A DNA stretch of 64,000 nucleotides from Pedobacter sp. KBS0701. Lineage in GTDB: Bacteria > Bacteroidota > Bacteroidia > Sphingobacteriales > Sphingobacteriaceae. Positions 42,708 to 51,313 of the stretch are shown here, piece by piece (position 1 is the stretch's first letter; each line of letters begins with the position of its first letter). Location of the stretch: NCBI RefSeq assembly GCF_005938645.2, contig NZ_CP042171.1, positions 5,766,001 through 5,830,000 on the forward strand, given 5' to 3'. Below the pieces are notes generated by a model that was given only the letters and a program-made list of their open reading frames with translations, was not told the DNA's origin and ran no database searches. Made by a program: the position numbers and the translations under genes.

Positions 42708-43682
42708 ATGAATAAATCTGTTAGTGTAAAAGTATATCATGGTTATGGTCACGCGCATAATTTGGTTGTTTATGGTCATGTTTTTAAACGGAAGGCGAAA
42801 ACGCAGCAGGTTTACAGCAACAATATCTTTGTCAATATCGCTCATCTGTTAAAGCTTTTTATTTTAAAACCCTACGCTTTTGTGGAGGTTCGTTTGCGCT
42901 TTTTTGATCAGGTCATCTACAACAGAACCGAGAGCGATGGCTTTTTTAAATTCGAATGGAAGGCTGAACAGGATATCCCCGCGGGCTGGCACGATGTTGA
43001 AGTAGAAGCAATTGATCAGAATGGGTCCGTTTTAAGTGCTGGCGAAGGCAAGATTTATGTGCCGCATATTACCCAGTATGCTTTCATTTCTGATGTGGAT
43101 GATACCGTAATGGTTTCGCATTCGGCAACCATTGGGAGGCGATTGAGAGAACTTTTTATCAAAAATCCACATACCCGTAAAACCTTTCCTAATGCAGCCA
43201 GTCATTATCAACAATTGGCTTTATCTCATACGGATGCAGCACAACCTAATCCTTTTTTTTATGTGAGCAGCAGCGAATGGAATTTGTATGATTACCTGGT
43301 CGAAACCTTTAAGTTTAACAAATTGCCGGATGGTGCTTTTCTTTTAAATACGCTGAAAAGATGGAAAGATCTGATTAAAACCGGCAAAACCGGACATGAA
43401 GGGAAATTATTAAGAGTAATGCGGATCCTGGATGCCTTTCCCAATCAGAAGTTTGTATTTTTTGGAGATAATTCGCAACAGGATCCTGAAATTTATAGTT
43501 CCATCGTAGAGAAATACCCGAAAAATATTGAAGCAGTTTATATTCGTAATATCAGGCCAGAAAAAGAGGCTGAAACCAAAGTGTTGCTTAAAAAAGTAGA
43601 AGATAAGGGGGTTGGGGCATGTTTATTTAATAGGAGTGAAGAGGCAATTGAGCATTCAAAATCAATAGGGCTCATCCAATAG
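42708..43682 (+). CDS. APP1 (DUF2183) family phosphatidate phosphatase
   Basis: A 324-residue protein. A beta-rich N-terminal domain (about 1-125) is followed by the APP1 catalytic domain (about 125-320) with the HAD-type nucleophile motif FISDVDDTVMVSHS, FFYVSSSEWNLYDYLVE as motif II, RWKDLIKTGKTGHEG with the conserved Lys, and FFGDNSQQDPEIY as the final acidic motif. It should turn phosphatidate into diacylglycerol. The ATG at 42708 was chosen because the longer frame overlaps the start of the divergent kinase gene. No signal peptide. Confidence 0.9.
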   Translation: MNKSVSVKVYHGYGHAHNLVVYGHVFKRKAKTQQVYSNNIFVNIAHLLKLFILKPYAFVEVRLRFFDQVIYNRTESDGFFKFEWKAEQDIPAGWHDVEVEAIDQNGSVLSAGEGKIYVPHITQYAFISDVDDTVMVSHSATIGRRLRELFIKNPHTRKTFPNAASHYQQLALSHTDAAQPNPFFYVSSSEWNLYDYLVETFKFNKLPDGAFLLNTLKRWKDLIKTGKTGHEGKLLRVMRILDAFPNQKFVFFGDNSQQDPEIYSSIVEKYPKNIEAVYIRNIRPEKEAETKVLLKKVEDKGVGACLFNRSEEAIEHSKSIGLIQ

Positions 43683-43970
43683 TTTTTGGAGCGCAAGAGT
43701 TGTGCTCATCGGGTTCAAGTGTCCCGCTTTTCTTCCTGCCCCGATGATGTATCGTGGGCATCCATTCAATCGGGGCTAAGTACAAAGTTTTTGCTAATGG
43801 GGCAGGCCACAGTTTAATAAACCTGACAGGAGCGAGCACCGAACGCAGAGAGGTAAAGCGGATGGCAGGACTGTCGGATCCGATAGACACAGAACCCTGC
43901 TTTTCAAAAAAAATGTTTACAGATTTCTCCGCTACGGTCGAAATGGCGGAACTATATATATTTGTTCAGA
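43683..43970. repeat. Full-length modular dispersed repeat (5' plus 3' halves)
   Basis: The 5' half (about 43717-43790) has TCCCGCTTT, an inverted pair GCCCCGAT (43738-43745) / ATCGGGGC (43769-43776), and TTCAATCGGGGCTA (43765-43778). The 3' half (43819-43904) has AAACCTGACAGG, GCGGATGGCAGGACTG and ACAGAACCCTGCTTTT. The 5' half recurs at 49545-49660, the 3' half at 36783-36877. An 81-residue frame over this stretch is a by-product of the repeat. Confidence 0.65.
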
Positions 43971-44339
43971 TTAAGAAATTGATTTTCCGAACGGTGTAAA
44001 TGCTAAATTCATCAGCTTAAAATGCTGGCGACCGAAAGGAATACCTACGATGGTAATGCAAAGCAGAATTCCGAAAAATAAATGGGTTAGGGCAATCCAA
44101 AAACCGCCGCAGCAAATCCAGATCAAATTCATGATGGTAGATAGGCAGCCTGTGTTTGATGAGGTATCGGTTATTTTAACGCCAAAAGGCGCAAGACCAA
44201 CAATGGCGAATTTAAAACATTGGATGCCAAAAGGAATACCTACAATGGTTAGGCAAAGGATCAAACCTCCGATAATGTATTCGAAAAAAATAAAGATGCC
44301 GCCAAAAATAATCCAGATGATATTGCCTAAAAAGTTCAT
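43971..44339 (-). CDS. yccF: YccF domain inner membrane protein
   Basis: A 122-residue membrane protein made of two similar halves. Each has two hydrophobic helices followed by GIPFG (LCLTIVGIPFGIQCFKFA and LCITIVGIPFGRQHFKL) and an APFG or TPFG turn. This internal repeat is typical of the YccF (DUF307) family. Function is unknown in the family. It stands alone between a repeat region and a divergent small exported protein gene. Confidence 0.9.
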   Translation of the reverse strand: MNFLGNIIWIIFGGIFIFFEYIIGGLILCLTIVGIPFGIQCFKFAIVGLAPFGVKITDTSSNTGCLSTIMNLIWICCGGFWIALTHLFFGILLCITIVGIPFGRQHFKLMNLAFTPFGKSIS

Positions 44340-44447
44340 TGTGTTTGTTTAGGTTAAGATTTAAGAATTTGCTTTTTGTTACAGATCAAATGATGCATTC
44401 TTAATCGATTCTCCGTAATTTGGAATCACACACAAAAGAAACACAAC

Positions 44448-44801
44448 ATGAAAAAATTAATTTTTATAGCGGCACTCGCTGCCTGCTTTGGGCTATCTGA
44501 TGCCAAAGCTCAAAATGTAAATGGAAGGAAGCTAACCGATATTCATGTAGATTATATCCAGGTCCGTGCCGAAAAAAGTCTGTTAGCCAATAAACAATGG
44601 ATTATATTTGAATACGGTCAAAAAAAGGGAGATTATAGCGAGCTGTACATCCGTGATGATGATGGCAATAAACTCGAATTTAATTCTGCAATTGACTGTG
44701 TTAACAAAATGAAAAACTATGGATATGAATTATTAAGCGTCTACACGGAGCAAATTGATAAAGATACTAACCGGCCAGTATACGTGTTAAAAAGAAAATA
44801 A
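44448..44801 (+). CDS. Small exported protein of unknown function
   Basis: A 117-residue protein with a clear signal peptide (about residues 1-21, DAKAQNVNG). The mature part is a single alpha-beta domain, with one Cys (NSAIDCVNKM) and a closing YVLKRK. It probably resides in the periplasm. I recognise no family. An AT-rich gap of 63 bases separates it from the following lipoprotein gene, so they may be co-transcribed. Confidence 0.7.
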   Translation: MKKLIFIAALAACFGLSDAKAQNVNGRKLTDIHVDYIQVRAEKSLLANKQWIIFEYGQKKGDYSELYIRDDDGNKLEFNSAIDCVNKMKNYGYELLSVYTEQIDKDTNRPVYVLKRK

Positions 44802-44864
44802 AACTATAGCATCATTATAAACGTTTAAATTTTTTAATGTTCCATCTCATCTAAAATTAACCCT

Positions 44865-45761
44865 ATGAACAAATTATCGGTCACTATTGTATTTTTTGCA
44901 TTTATTGTGGCAGCCTTAACGGGCTGTGGCGAAAAGTTTAACGCGAAATCTGAAAAAGAATTCGAAACTTCTAAAGCTAAAATCGTAAAAAACCTGAATA
45001 AGGAAGAACAGGTAAATCTAGAGAAAGCCCTTAGGGTGATCGCCTTAGAATCGATGCGGTTAAAATGGAATGAACCTGAAAAATACAAGGGGAAATCTTT
45101 CGATAAAATTTCATTGGAAATGATTGATGGTTTAAGCTACTCGTCAGTGGTAAATCTCGCCGAAGATCTTTTGCAGGCACACAATAAAAAAGAAATCGCA
45201 AAAGTATCAGGAGAAATTGATACACTCGAAATCCAGAAAAAGGAGTTGGTCGTTAATAAACAGAAACTGGATATCTTTAAAGTAACCAGCCTGACGTTAA
45301 CAGAAGATGACTTTTTTGGAGAAAAAGTTCCGGAATTGGATATTGAATATGCTTTTACAGGAAAACAAGCATTAACAGGAGGAGTGGCCATTAAGGTTGA
45401 GGTTAGGCAAATATCGACTAAAAAAGTAATTGCATCCCAGATTTGGGGTGATGCGGAAGAGGTTGGCACCTTAAGCCCGGGTGACAGCAAGAATGGTAAT
45501 GTGATGCTCAGAGAGGCGAAAGAAAACAATCAGGAAAAGTGGAAAAATGTTAAATATCCTGTAGAAAATGCCAGGCTTTCAGATTTTGATCTGGAACTTG
45601 AATTACTTGCATCGAGTATTACCATAAATGGCAAAACCATAGCCTTGCCAAAATACAGCGCTGAAGATATTGATGCCGAAATTAAAAAGAAGAAAGCTGA
45701 ATTAAAGGAACTTCAGGAAACTAAAGGAACTTTAGATGAACTGGAGCTAACAAACAAATAA
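44865..45761 (+). CDS. Lipoprotein with coiled-coil segments, DUF6694-like N-terminus
   Basis: A 298-residue lipoprotein (lipobox ALTGCGEKF, Cys near residue 21). The first domain (about 25-75) reads KSEKEFETSKAKIV and NLEKALRVIALESM, which resembles DUF6694 lipoproteins; this match is from memory and is tentative. A coiled coil (about 108-130), a beta-sandwich-like domain (about 140-255) and a strongly charged C-terminal coiled coil (about 268-295, rich in Lys and Glu) follow. Role unknown. It is the last gene before a repeat region. Confidence 0.7.
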   Translation: MNKLSVTIVFFAFIVAALTGCGEKFNAKSEKEFETSKAKIVKNLNKEEQVNLEKALRVIALESMRLKWNEPEKYKGKSFDKISLEMIDGLSYSSVVNLAEDLLQAHNKKEIAKVSGEIDTLEIQKKELVVNKQKLDIFKVTSLTLTEDDFFGEKVPELDIEYAFTGKQALTGGVAIKVEVRQISTKKVIASQIWGDAEEVGTLSPGDSKNGNVMLREAKENNQEKWKNVKYPVENARLSDFDLELELLASSITINGKTIALPKYSAEDIDAEIKKKKAELKELQETKGTLDELELTNK

Positions 45762-45850
45762 GCTGATTTAATCTGTCATGTTGAGCTTGTAGAAACGCTT
45801 TTAAAAGTTTTTCGATAGGCTTACCATTGACAGACTCCTTTTATACGGCC

Positions 45851-45917
45851 GTCATTCCCGCGCAGCCGGGAATCTTAAAGCGCTTGCATTACGATTCCCA
45901 ATCAAGTTGGGAATGAC
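45851..45917. repeat. GTCATTCCC...GGGAATGAC repeat
   Basis: Ends are perfect inverted repeats over 9 bases. Each half also folds: TTCCCGCGCAGCCGGGAA and TTCCCAATCAAGTTGGGAA. The flanks (45762-45850) also contain a GTCATGTTGAGCTTG fragment of a related family. No gene in 45762-46026. Confidence 0.8.
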
Positions 45918-46026
45918 GATCTCTCGCAGAGAACGATTCGTAAAAAAAAGCTGTAATTAATTTTCGTTCAATAAATTAACCCTCAGTCTTGGCAAATCTG
46001 ATATTTATAAAGCAGCTTGCCAATAC

Positions 46027-47226
46027 CTATATAAAATCCAGCGTATTAAACTTCTTATTCAGAATATCAGCATTATTTACATCCAGCCATTTATCTAAAA
46101 TGGTACCATAAACCTGCCTGAAATCCAATTGGTATTTTAAATCTCCGGTATCTAAATCACCCAAGTTAGGAGCTGCATTAAATATTCCTTGTTTCTTCAA
46201 TTTTCCGCCAAAAACAAACATATTGTTTGCTGTTCCATGGTCGGTTCCGTTACTGGCATTTTGTTCTACTCTGCGGCCGAACTCGGAGAAGGTAATTACC
46301 AAAGTATCGTCTAATTTATTATTGGTTTTTAAGTCTTTTAAGAAAGCGGCCATACCCTCGCTGTATTGCTTGAGCAGATTTCCCTGCTGACCGACCTGGT
46401 TTACGTGGGTATCGAAACCGCTTAACGAAACATAATAAACCCTTGTTTTTAATCCCGAGGAAATAAATTTCGAAACTGTCTTTAACTGGTTGGCAAAACC
46501 CGAGTTAGGATATGTTGATTTAGACTGATAAACTTTGGAAGTATTCTGTATATAATTGGCTGATGACGAGGTTTCGATCATGGTTTTGTACAAGTAGCCC
46601 AAATTATCTTCATCCAAATGCTCTTTATCATTTTGCAGCATGGCCTTAAAGAACGGGTCGTTCGTATTACGGAATAAGGCTGCAGGATCTTTTAATGCAA
46701 TTCCTTTTTTGGTTTGCCCTTTCATGGCCAGAGAAAGTGAGTCATCAACTTCTATCGCGGTATAAGGGAATTTACAGGTTTGACAATTGCTGTCCAAATA
46801 GCGGCCAATCCATCCGGTGGATAAAAATTGATTACTATCACTACCGGTTTGCCAGATATCCATCGAACGGAAGTGCGACCGGTCTGGGTTAGGGTAGCCA
46901 ACATCGTTAATGATGGTCATCCAGCCTTGATCATGTATTTCCTGCAGCGCAGCCATATTTGGGTTTAAGCCCTGCATATCGTTCAATTTGATCACTTCTT
47001 CAGGCTTAATGGCGATACTACTTCTTTTTTGATAATAAATGTCATTTCCAAATGGAACGACTGTATTTAAGCCGTCATTTCCGCCGGAAAGCTGCACCAC
47101 AACCAGGTTTTTATAGAGGCTCAATTCATCAAGTGCCATGGCCTCAAGTGGTTTCATAAAAGCCGGAACGAATAGCGTACCTGCTGCAACAAATCCTGTA
47201 TTTCTTAAAAAATTTCTTCTGTTCAT
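46027..47226 (-). CDS. DUF1501 domain protein (alkaline-phosphatase-like fold)
   Basis: A 399-residue protein. The N-terminus MNRRNFLRNTGFVAAGTLF resembles a twin-arginine signal, with RR at positions 3-4, followed by a hydrophobic stretch. Family marks are VVVQLSGGNDGLNTVVP (near 43), SHFRSMDIWQTGS (near 118), SGFDTHVNQVGQQG (near 270) and SEFGRRVEQNASNGTDHGTA (near 310), which hold likely metal-binding Asp and His residues. It lies downstream of the DUF1800 gene, its usual partner. The pair is common in Bacteroidota and Planctomycetes, but its reaction is not known. Confidence 0.92.
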   Translation of the reverse strand: MNRRNFLRNTGFVAAGTLFVPAFMKPLEAMALDELSLYKNLVVVQLSGGNDGLNTVVPFGNDIYYQKRSSIAIKPEEVIKLNDMQGLNPNMAALQEIHDQGWMTIINDVGYPNPDRSHFRSMDIWQTGSDSNQFLSTGWIGRYLDSNCQTCKFPYTAIEVDDSLSLAMKGQTKKGIALKDPAALFRNTNDPFFKAMLQNDKEHLDEDNLGYLYKTMIETSSSANYIQNTSKVYQSKSTYPNSGFANQLKTVSKFISSGLKTRVYYVSLSGFDTHVNQVGQQGNLLKQYSEGMAAFLKDLKTNNKLDDTLVITFSEFGRRVEQNASNGTDHGTANNMFVFGGKLKKQGIFNAAPNLGDLDTGDLKYQLDFRQVYGTILDKWLDVNNADILNKKFNTLDFI

Positions 47227-47338
47227 CTTGTTGGTGTTTTAGTTCACTTGTTCATTGGCTGATGGTTCATAGTTTTATAGTTGATGGCCTGGGTGTTTAG
47301 CGAAACCGATATGAACAATGAGCCATCAACCAATTCAT

Positions 47339-48784
47339 CTAGCACAACTGATACTCCGGCATACTCGTAATCTCAACCGCAGTACTCCGCAGTCCTTTAT
47401 TATCACTTACCATGGCCGTGATTTTATCGTTTAATTTTGGTTGTAATAAAAACTCGGTGAGCGCTAATGGCGTTAATCCTTTCGGCAAGGTGCCTAAAAA
47501 TTTAGGCCAATCGGCATTTGCGTTAACGTATGATTTTGGTTTTGTATTGGCGTTGGCATTGGTGGTTGCTACCCTGCTTAGTGCAATTACGGCCTCATCT
47601 TCGGGATCTGCCTTGCCGCTAAAATCGATTTCTCCGTCATTTAACACAAGTGAAGGAATCCGCATCCTTAACATTAACGATGAGCTATCGATCCAGCTTT
47701 GTCCGCCTGGCCAGCCTGCAACATTGGGCGGGTTAAATAAATATTGCCCCAAACTGCTTTGTAGCTGTATTAAAACCTGTGGTTTGTTATAAGTAACATA
47801 AAACTCCCGACTTAAACCCACTAAAAATTCGGCTGGCGATTTAATTTTTGTGCCTACATTTTCCGGGCTATAAAACCAATCAGAAGTAAACATTTTTTTC
47901 ATCATCGAAGCAATGTCGTATTTCGAATTGTAAAAATGTGTGGCTAGTTCTTTAACATGTTCCTCATTTGGGTTGTCATTAACAAAGAACTTATATACTT
48001 TCCAGGCAATAAATTGTGCGGTTTCTGGTTTTTCAAGAATAATATCAATGATGTTTTCGCCTTCAAAATTCCCGATTTTACCGAAAAAGGTTTTTGTACC
48101 GGTATCGTGCTGGTTATTTCTAAAAATAAACGAACCATCTTTATCATACATCCAGCCGGTAAATGAGCGGGCAGATTCTTTAATGTCCTGCTCGGTATAA
48201 TTTCCCCTTCCTAATGTAAAAAGCTCCATAAGTTCGCGGGCAAAATTCTCATTAGGCTTACCTTTTTTATTCTGCTGGTTATTGAGGTATTGCAACATTG
48301 CAGGCGATTTAGAAACTTCAATCAATAAGGTTTTAAAGCTTCCTAAGGCATTTGCTCTTTGAATGTTGTTTAGTTGTTGTGCAAAATAGGGATTGTTGCT
48401 GCGGCACGCAAAATGACCATGCCAAAAGAGCGTCATCTTTTCCCTCAACGGAGCATCCGTATTAATCATCTTGGTAATGAAGGCAATATTCAGGTCGCGG
48501 CTCACATCGTTTTGCTCGCGTATAATCTGCTGACGCATTTTCTTTTCATCATCCGTCAGGTCTTTTTTAGCATATAAACCTGCCTGTACCAAAAGCTGCC
48601 GTTTTGATTCAAAATCATTTACTAAATTGATGGGATCGTCTTTTTGGGAATCTTTAAGCAAGTTATCTACTACTTTATCAAGTTTTTTTTTGCTTAATTT
48701 TTGTAAGTCGGTATAAGAAATACCGAAGCCGGCCCGATTGTAAAGATGTTTTACTTTTAAGAAATTATCTTTTGTGCTCATCAT
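47339..48784 (-). CDS. DUF1800 domain protein
   Basis: A 481-residue protein of DUF1800. Typical parts are VKHLYNRAGFGISYTDLQKL near the start, EKMTLFWHGHFACRSNN (near 115), ENFARELMELFTLGRGNYTE (near 178), FTGWMYDKDG and NPPNVAGWPGGQSWID (near 360). No clear signal peptide is seen. It is the first gene of a two-gene unit with DUF1501, 112 bases apart. Function unknown. The start could be either of two consecutive ATGs. Confidence 0.9.
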   Translation of the reverse strand: MMSTKDNFLKVKHLYNRAGFGISYTDLQKLSKKKLDKVVDNLLKDSQKDDPINLVNDFESKRQLLVQAGLYAKKDLTDDEKKMRQQIIREQNDVSRDLNIAFITKMINTDAPLREKMTLFWHGHFACRSNNPYFAQQLNNIQRANALGSFKTLLIEVSKSPAMLQYLNNQQNKKGKPNENFARELMELFTLGRGNYTEQDIKESARSFTGWMYDKDGSFIFRNNQHDTGTKTFFGKIGNFEGENIIDIILEKPETAQFIAWKVYKFFVNDNPNEEHVKELATHFYNSKYDIASMMKKMFTSDWFYSPENVGTKIKSPAEFLVGLSREFYVTYNKPQVLIQLQSSLGQYLFNPPNVAGWPGGQSWIDSSSLMLRMRIPSLVLNDGEIDFSGKADPEDEAVIALSRVATTNANANTKPKSYVNANADWPKFLGTLPKGLTPLALTEFLLQPKLNDKITAMVSDNKGLRSTAVEITSMPEYQLC

Positions 48785-48855
48785 GGACTGTTTTTACAAT
48801 ATGACTTATTTAGAACGTCAGGGTTTAATCTTTGTTTTCTTTCTTATTTTCGCCT

Positions 48856-49488
48856 ATGTTTTTTCAACTCTTAGATAATCACCCTGGTTTCCCTGATCCA
48901 GCTTTGGCAGAAGAGGATGGTTTGCTGGCCATTGGTGGAGATCTAAGTATGGAAAGATTGCTGGTTGCCTATTCTAACGGGATATTTCCGTGGTTTAGCG
49001 AAGGCGAACCAATCCTTTGGTATTCGCCACACGAGCGTTGTGTGATTTATCCTGATAAAATCAAAATCAGTAAAAGCATGCAGAAAATTTTAAAACACGA
49101 GGTTTTTGACATTACTTTTAACCAGGCTTTTGCCGAAGTGATCCGGAATTGTGCAACCACGGAAAGAAAGGGGCAGGATGGAACCTGGATTACAAACGAG
49201 ATGCAACAGGCTTACATCCATCTTCATCAGCAGGGTTATGCCCACAGTGTAGAAGTTTGGCTGGAAAATCAATTGGTTGGTGGTTTATATGGACTTAAAG
49301 TTAACCGCGTGTTTTGTGGTGAAAGTATGTTTAGTCATGTCAGTAATGCTTCAAAAGCTGCCCTTATTTTTTTAAGCAAAATGAATATTGATTTGATTGA
49401 CTGTCAGTTGCCAAATGACCATTTGGTGAGTTTGGGTGCAGAAATGATCAGCAGGGAGTTGTATATGGAAATGCTAGAGGTTCATTAA
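48856..49488 (+). CDS. aat: Leucyl/phenylalanyl-tRNA--protein transferase
   Basis: A 210-residue enzyme that adds Leu or Phe to proteins with N-terminal Arg or Lys, tagging them for ClpS/ClpAP. Signature segments are FPDPALAEEDGLLAIGGDLS (residues about 11-30), YSNGIFPWFSEGEPILWYSP, GTWITNEMQQAYI, GGLYGLKVNRVFCGESMFS and LIDCQLPNDHLVSLGAE. The ATG at 48856 (MFFQLLDN) fits the usual start; an earlier TTG at 48832 is less likely. It is divergent from the DUF1800 gene. Confidence 0.94.
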   Translation: MFFQLLDNHPGFPDPALAEEDGLLAIGGDLSMERLLVAYSNGIFPWFSEGEPILWYSPHERCVIYPDKIKISKSMQKILKHEVFDITFNQAFAEVIRNCATTERKGQDGTWITNEMQQAYIHLHQQGYAHSVEVWLENQLVGGLYGLKVNRVFCGESMFSHVSNASKAALIFLSKMNIDLIDCQLPNDHLVSLGAEMISRELYMEMLEVH

Positions 49489-49544
49489 TACCTAGACGCT
49501 TTTAGTTTGTCATTTTATTTGAAGCGCAGCTTCCTACAGCTATT

Positions 49545-49660
49545 TAGGTTTCTTCCCGCTTTACGTTTTACTTCTCCCGGTGCTATTTTCAGTGCCTATT
49601 GATTGGTGAAGAACCGGGATGCGTGCTCACTTCAATCGGGGCTAGGAAACTATGCCTGCG
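49545..49660. repeat. Modular dispersed repeat, 5' half
   Basis: Shares TCCCGCTTT (49554-49562) and TTCAATCGGGGCTA (49631-49644) with the element at 43683, and has an inverted pair CCCGGT/ACCGGG (49576, 49613). The 3' half is absent. The rest of 49489-49733 shows no gene. Confidence 0.55.
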
Positions 49661-49733
49661 TTAATATTCCCGGTTAATTGCCTAATCCTTAAATAATCTG
49701 TTTACAATTATCCGTCAAATTCTTCTATAAAAC

Positions 49734-49765
49734 AAAACCTGCAAGCTTTTGGCCTGCAGGTTCTT
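49734..49765 (-). terminator. Terminator downstream of the DUF1080 gene
   Basis: AACCTGCA and TGCAGGTT form an 8-base stem with extra GC pairing inside, and on the minus strand it is followed by TTGTTTTAT. It lies about 135 bases after the DUF1080 stop. Confidence 0.5.
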
Positions 49766-49900
49766 ATTGTTGTTTTGTTGAAATTATAATTCGCTATCGT
49801 ATCAGTTTGTAACGGGGATGTATGTACTTCACATTTTTAATGTGGTAAGCGATAAAATCGCTATTCTAATTAACCCTCTGTACAAGCAAGGAGCATCTAA

Positions 49901-50683
49901 TTATAGTTCTCTTACCCAGATGTTTCTGTAGCTAATGGCAGGGCTTGGGTCTCCGTGATCTTGTAATTTGATTGAGGAAGGGCCATGCTTTTTATATTCA
50001 GGAGCACCGATGTATCTCGTTGCACCTTTTAATACAAATCCGTTCTGTAAAAGTACTCCATTTAAAAATAAAGTAACACTTGCTGGTTTTTGTACTGTTC
50101 CATCTTCATTAAAACGTGGCGCATTCCAAATGATATCATAATATTGCCATTCACCAGGTTTTTTGTTGGCATTAGCTAGAGGAACCGCTTGTTTATAAAC
50201 GCTACCTGTTTGTCCGTTCACATAGGTTTTGTTGTTATAAACATCTAAAATCTGGATTTCATAACCATCATCACCACCACCAGTTGAAGCTAAAAACACT
50301 CCGCTATTTCCACGCGCCTGACCTTCGCCGGAAATGTTTTCAGGGATTTTCCATTCCAGATGCAGTTGGTAATCTGTAAACTTTTTATTTGTTTCGATGT
50401 TTCCTGTTCCTTTTTTTACGGTAAAAAACCCATCGTCAATTGTCCACGCAGCCGGTTTAGATGGGTCTTTAACAGAGTGCCATGCATCTAAATTTCTACC
50501 ATTAAAAAGAATTATAGCATCAGATGGTGCATCTTGAGGCAGTTTACCTGGTGTAACAATTTTAGGGACTGGCTCCCAAACCTCCGTTGCTTTAGGGTCA
50601 TTGGCAGGATCTGGTTTCTTATCTTGCGCCATAGCTCGCCCTGCAAAAAGTGCAGGAATGAATAATAGTGTGTACTTGTTCAT
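49901..50683 (-). CDS. DUF1080 (3-keto-disaccharide hydrolase-like) exported protein
   Basis: A 260-residue exported protein (signal peptide to about residue 19, GRAMAQDK). The DUF1080 domain covers about 50-258: IILFNGRNLDAWHSV (near 54), LHLEWKIPE, GNSGVFLAS, YEIQILDVYNN and QDHGDPSPAISYRNIWVRE at the end. The fold is a concanavalin-like sandwich that acts on or binds sugars; some members hydrolyse 3-keto-glycosides. No other glycan gene is adjacent, so the substrate is open. Confidence 0.9.
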   Translation of the reverse strand: MNKYTLLFIPALFAGRAMAQDKKPDPANDPKATEVWEPVPKIVTPGKLPQDAPSDAIILFNGRNLDAWHSVKDPSKPAAWTIDDGFFTVKKGTGNIETNKKFTDYQLHLEWKIPENISGEGQARGNSGVFLASTGGGDDGYEIQILDVYNNKTYVNGQTGSVYKQAVPLANANKKPGEWQYYDIIWNAPRFNEDGTVQKPASVTLFLNGVLLQNGFVLKGATRYIGAPEYKKHGPSSIKLQDHGDPSPAISYRNIWVREL

Positions 50684-50748
50684 GATTGTGGTTTAACTTG
50701 TTAAAGTTAACCAGTTTATTAACAAATGGAAATTTAGTATTTAAAATT

Positions 50749-51066
50749 TTACCCTAAATCGTCAACAACATAGGTTTCACTTATAATTACTTCGTCAGGG
50801 GCAACATCTTCTCTGCGTTGTTCTGCTAAATCACGCATTGGGCAATAGCCCGTAATGCCACGGTACAGTAATCCTGCACCAATTGCAGCACCAGTTAATC
50901 CAATTACAGGATGCGAAAAAATGCTGGTAATGCCTTTAAAAAGTAAATATGTCCCTGCTGCGCCTGATAACCAACGCTCGGATTTTGAAACATTTTCGAA
51001 TAACTCTGGATATTTCCATGCTTCTTTAACATTATTTACTGCAGTATTAAAATCTTGATTTGTCAT
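50749..51066 (-). CDS. DUF2892-like small membrane protein
   Basis: A 105-residue protein. The central part (about 22-72) reads NVSKSERWLSGAAGTYLLFKG and contains two hydrophobic helices followed by LLYRGITGYCPMRD, the pattern of DUF2892 (the membrane part of YgaP). The C-terminal 30 residues are acidic. Relatives are common and of unknown function. It is co-directional with the DUF1080 gene but 65 bases upstream. Confidence 0.8.
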   Translation of the reverse strand: MTNQDFNTAVNNVKEAWKYPELFENVSKSERWLSGAAGTYLLFKGITSIFSHPVIGLTGAAIGAGLLYRGITGYCPMRDLAEQRREDVAPDEVIISETYVVDDLG

Positions 51067-51204
51067 GATGGTAGAATTTATGTACTACTGTATAACAAGT
51101 AAGGAGGGAATGAGTTTGAAAAGAATTTTAAATTGTTTTTTCGATAAGATTTATCGTTATTTCGGGCGGAGTGCAACGGAATGGAGAAATCTAAATTGGT
51201 AATC

Positions 51205-51295
51205 AGTCATTCTGAATACAATGAAGAATCTATAAGCTATGAAATACAGGATCTGCACCTATTCAATAAAGATCCTTCATTGCATTCAGGATGAC
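51205..51295. repeat. GTCATTCTGAA...TTCAGGATGAC repeat
   Basis: Ends GTCATTCTGAATACAATGAAG and CTTCATTGCATTCAGGATGAC are inverted over about 20 bases with two mismatches. It lies between the DUF2892 and SNF2 genes; a related fragment TTATTTCGGGCGGAGTGCAA lies just left of it. Confidence 0.8.
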
Positions 51296-51313
51296 AATCT
51301 ATCTTATTAAAGC

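Noticed and set aside
43754..43999. 81-codon plus-strand frame
   Set aside because: It is formed by the modular repeat and runs into the antisense of yccF.
44050..44352. 100-codon plus-strand frame
   Set aside because: Antisense shadow of yccF, which has clear GIPFG repeats.
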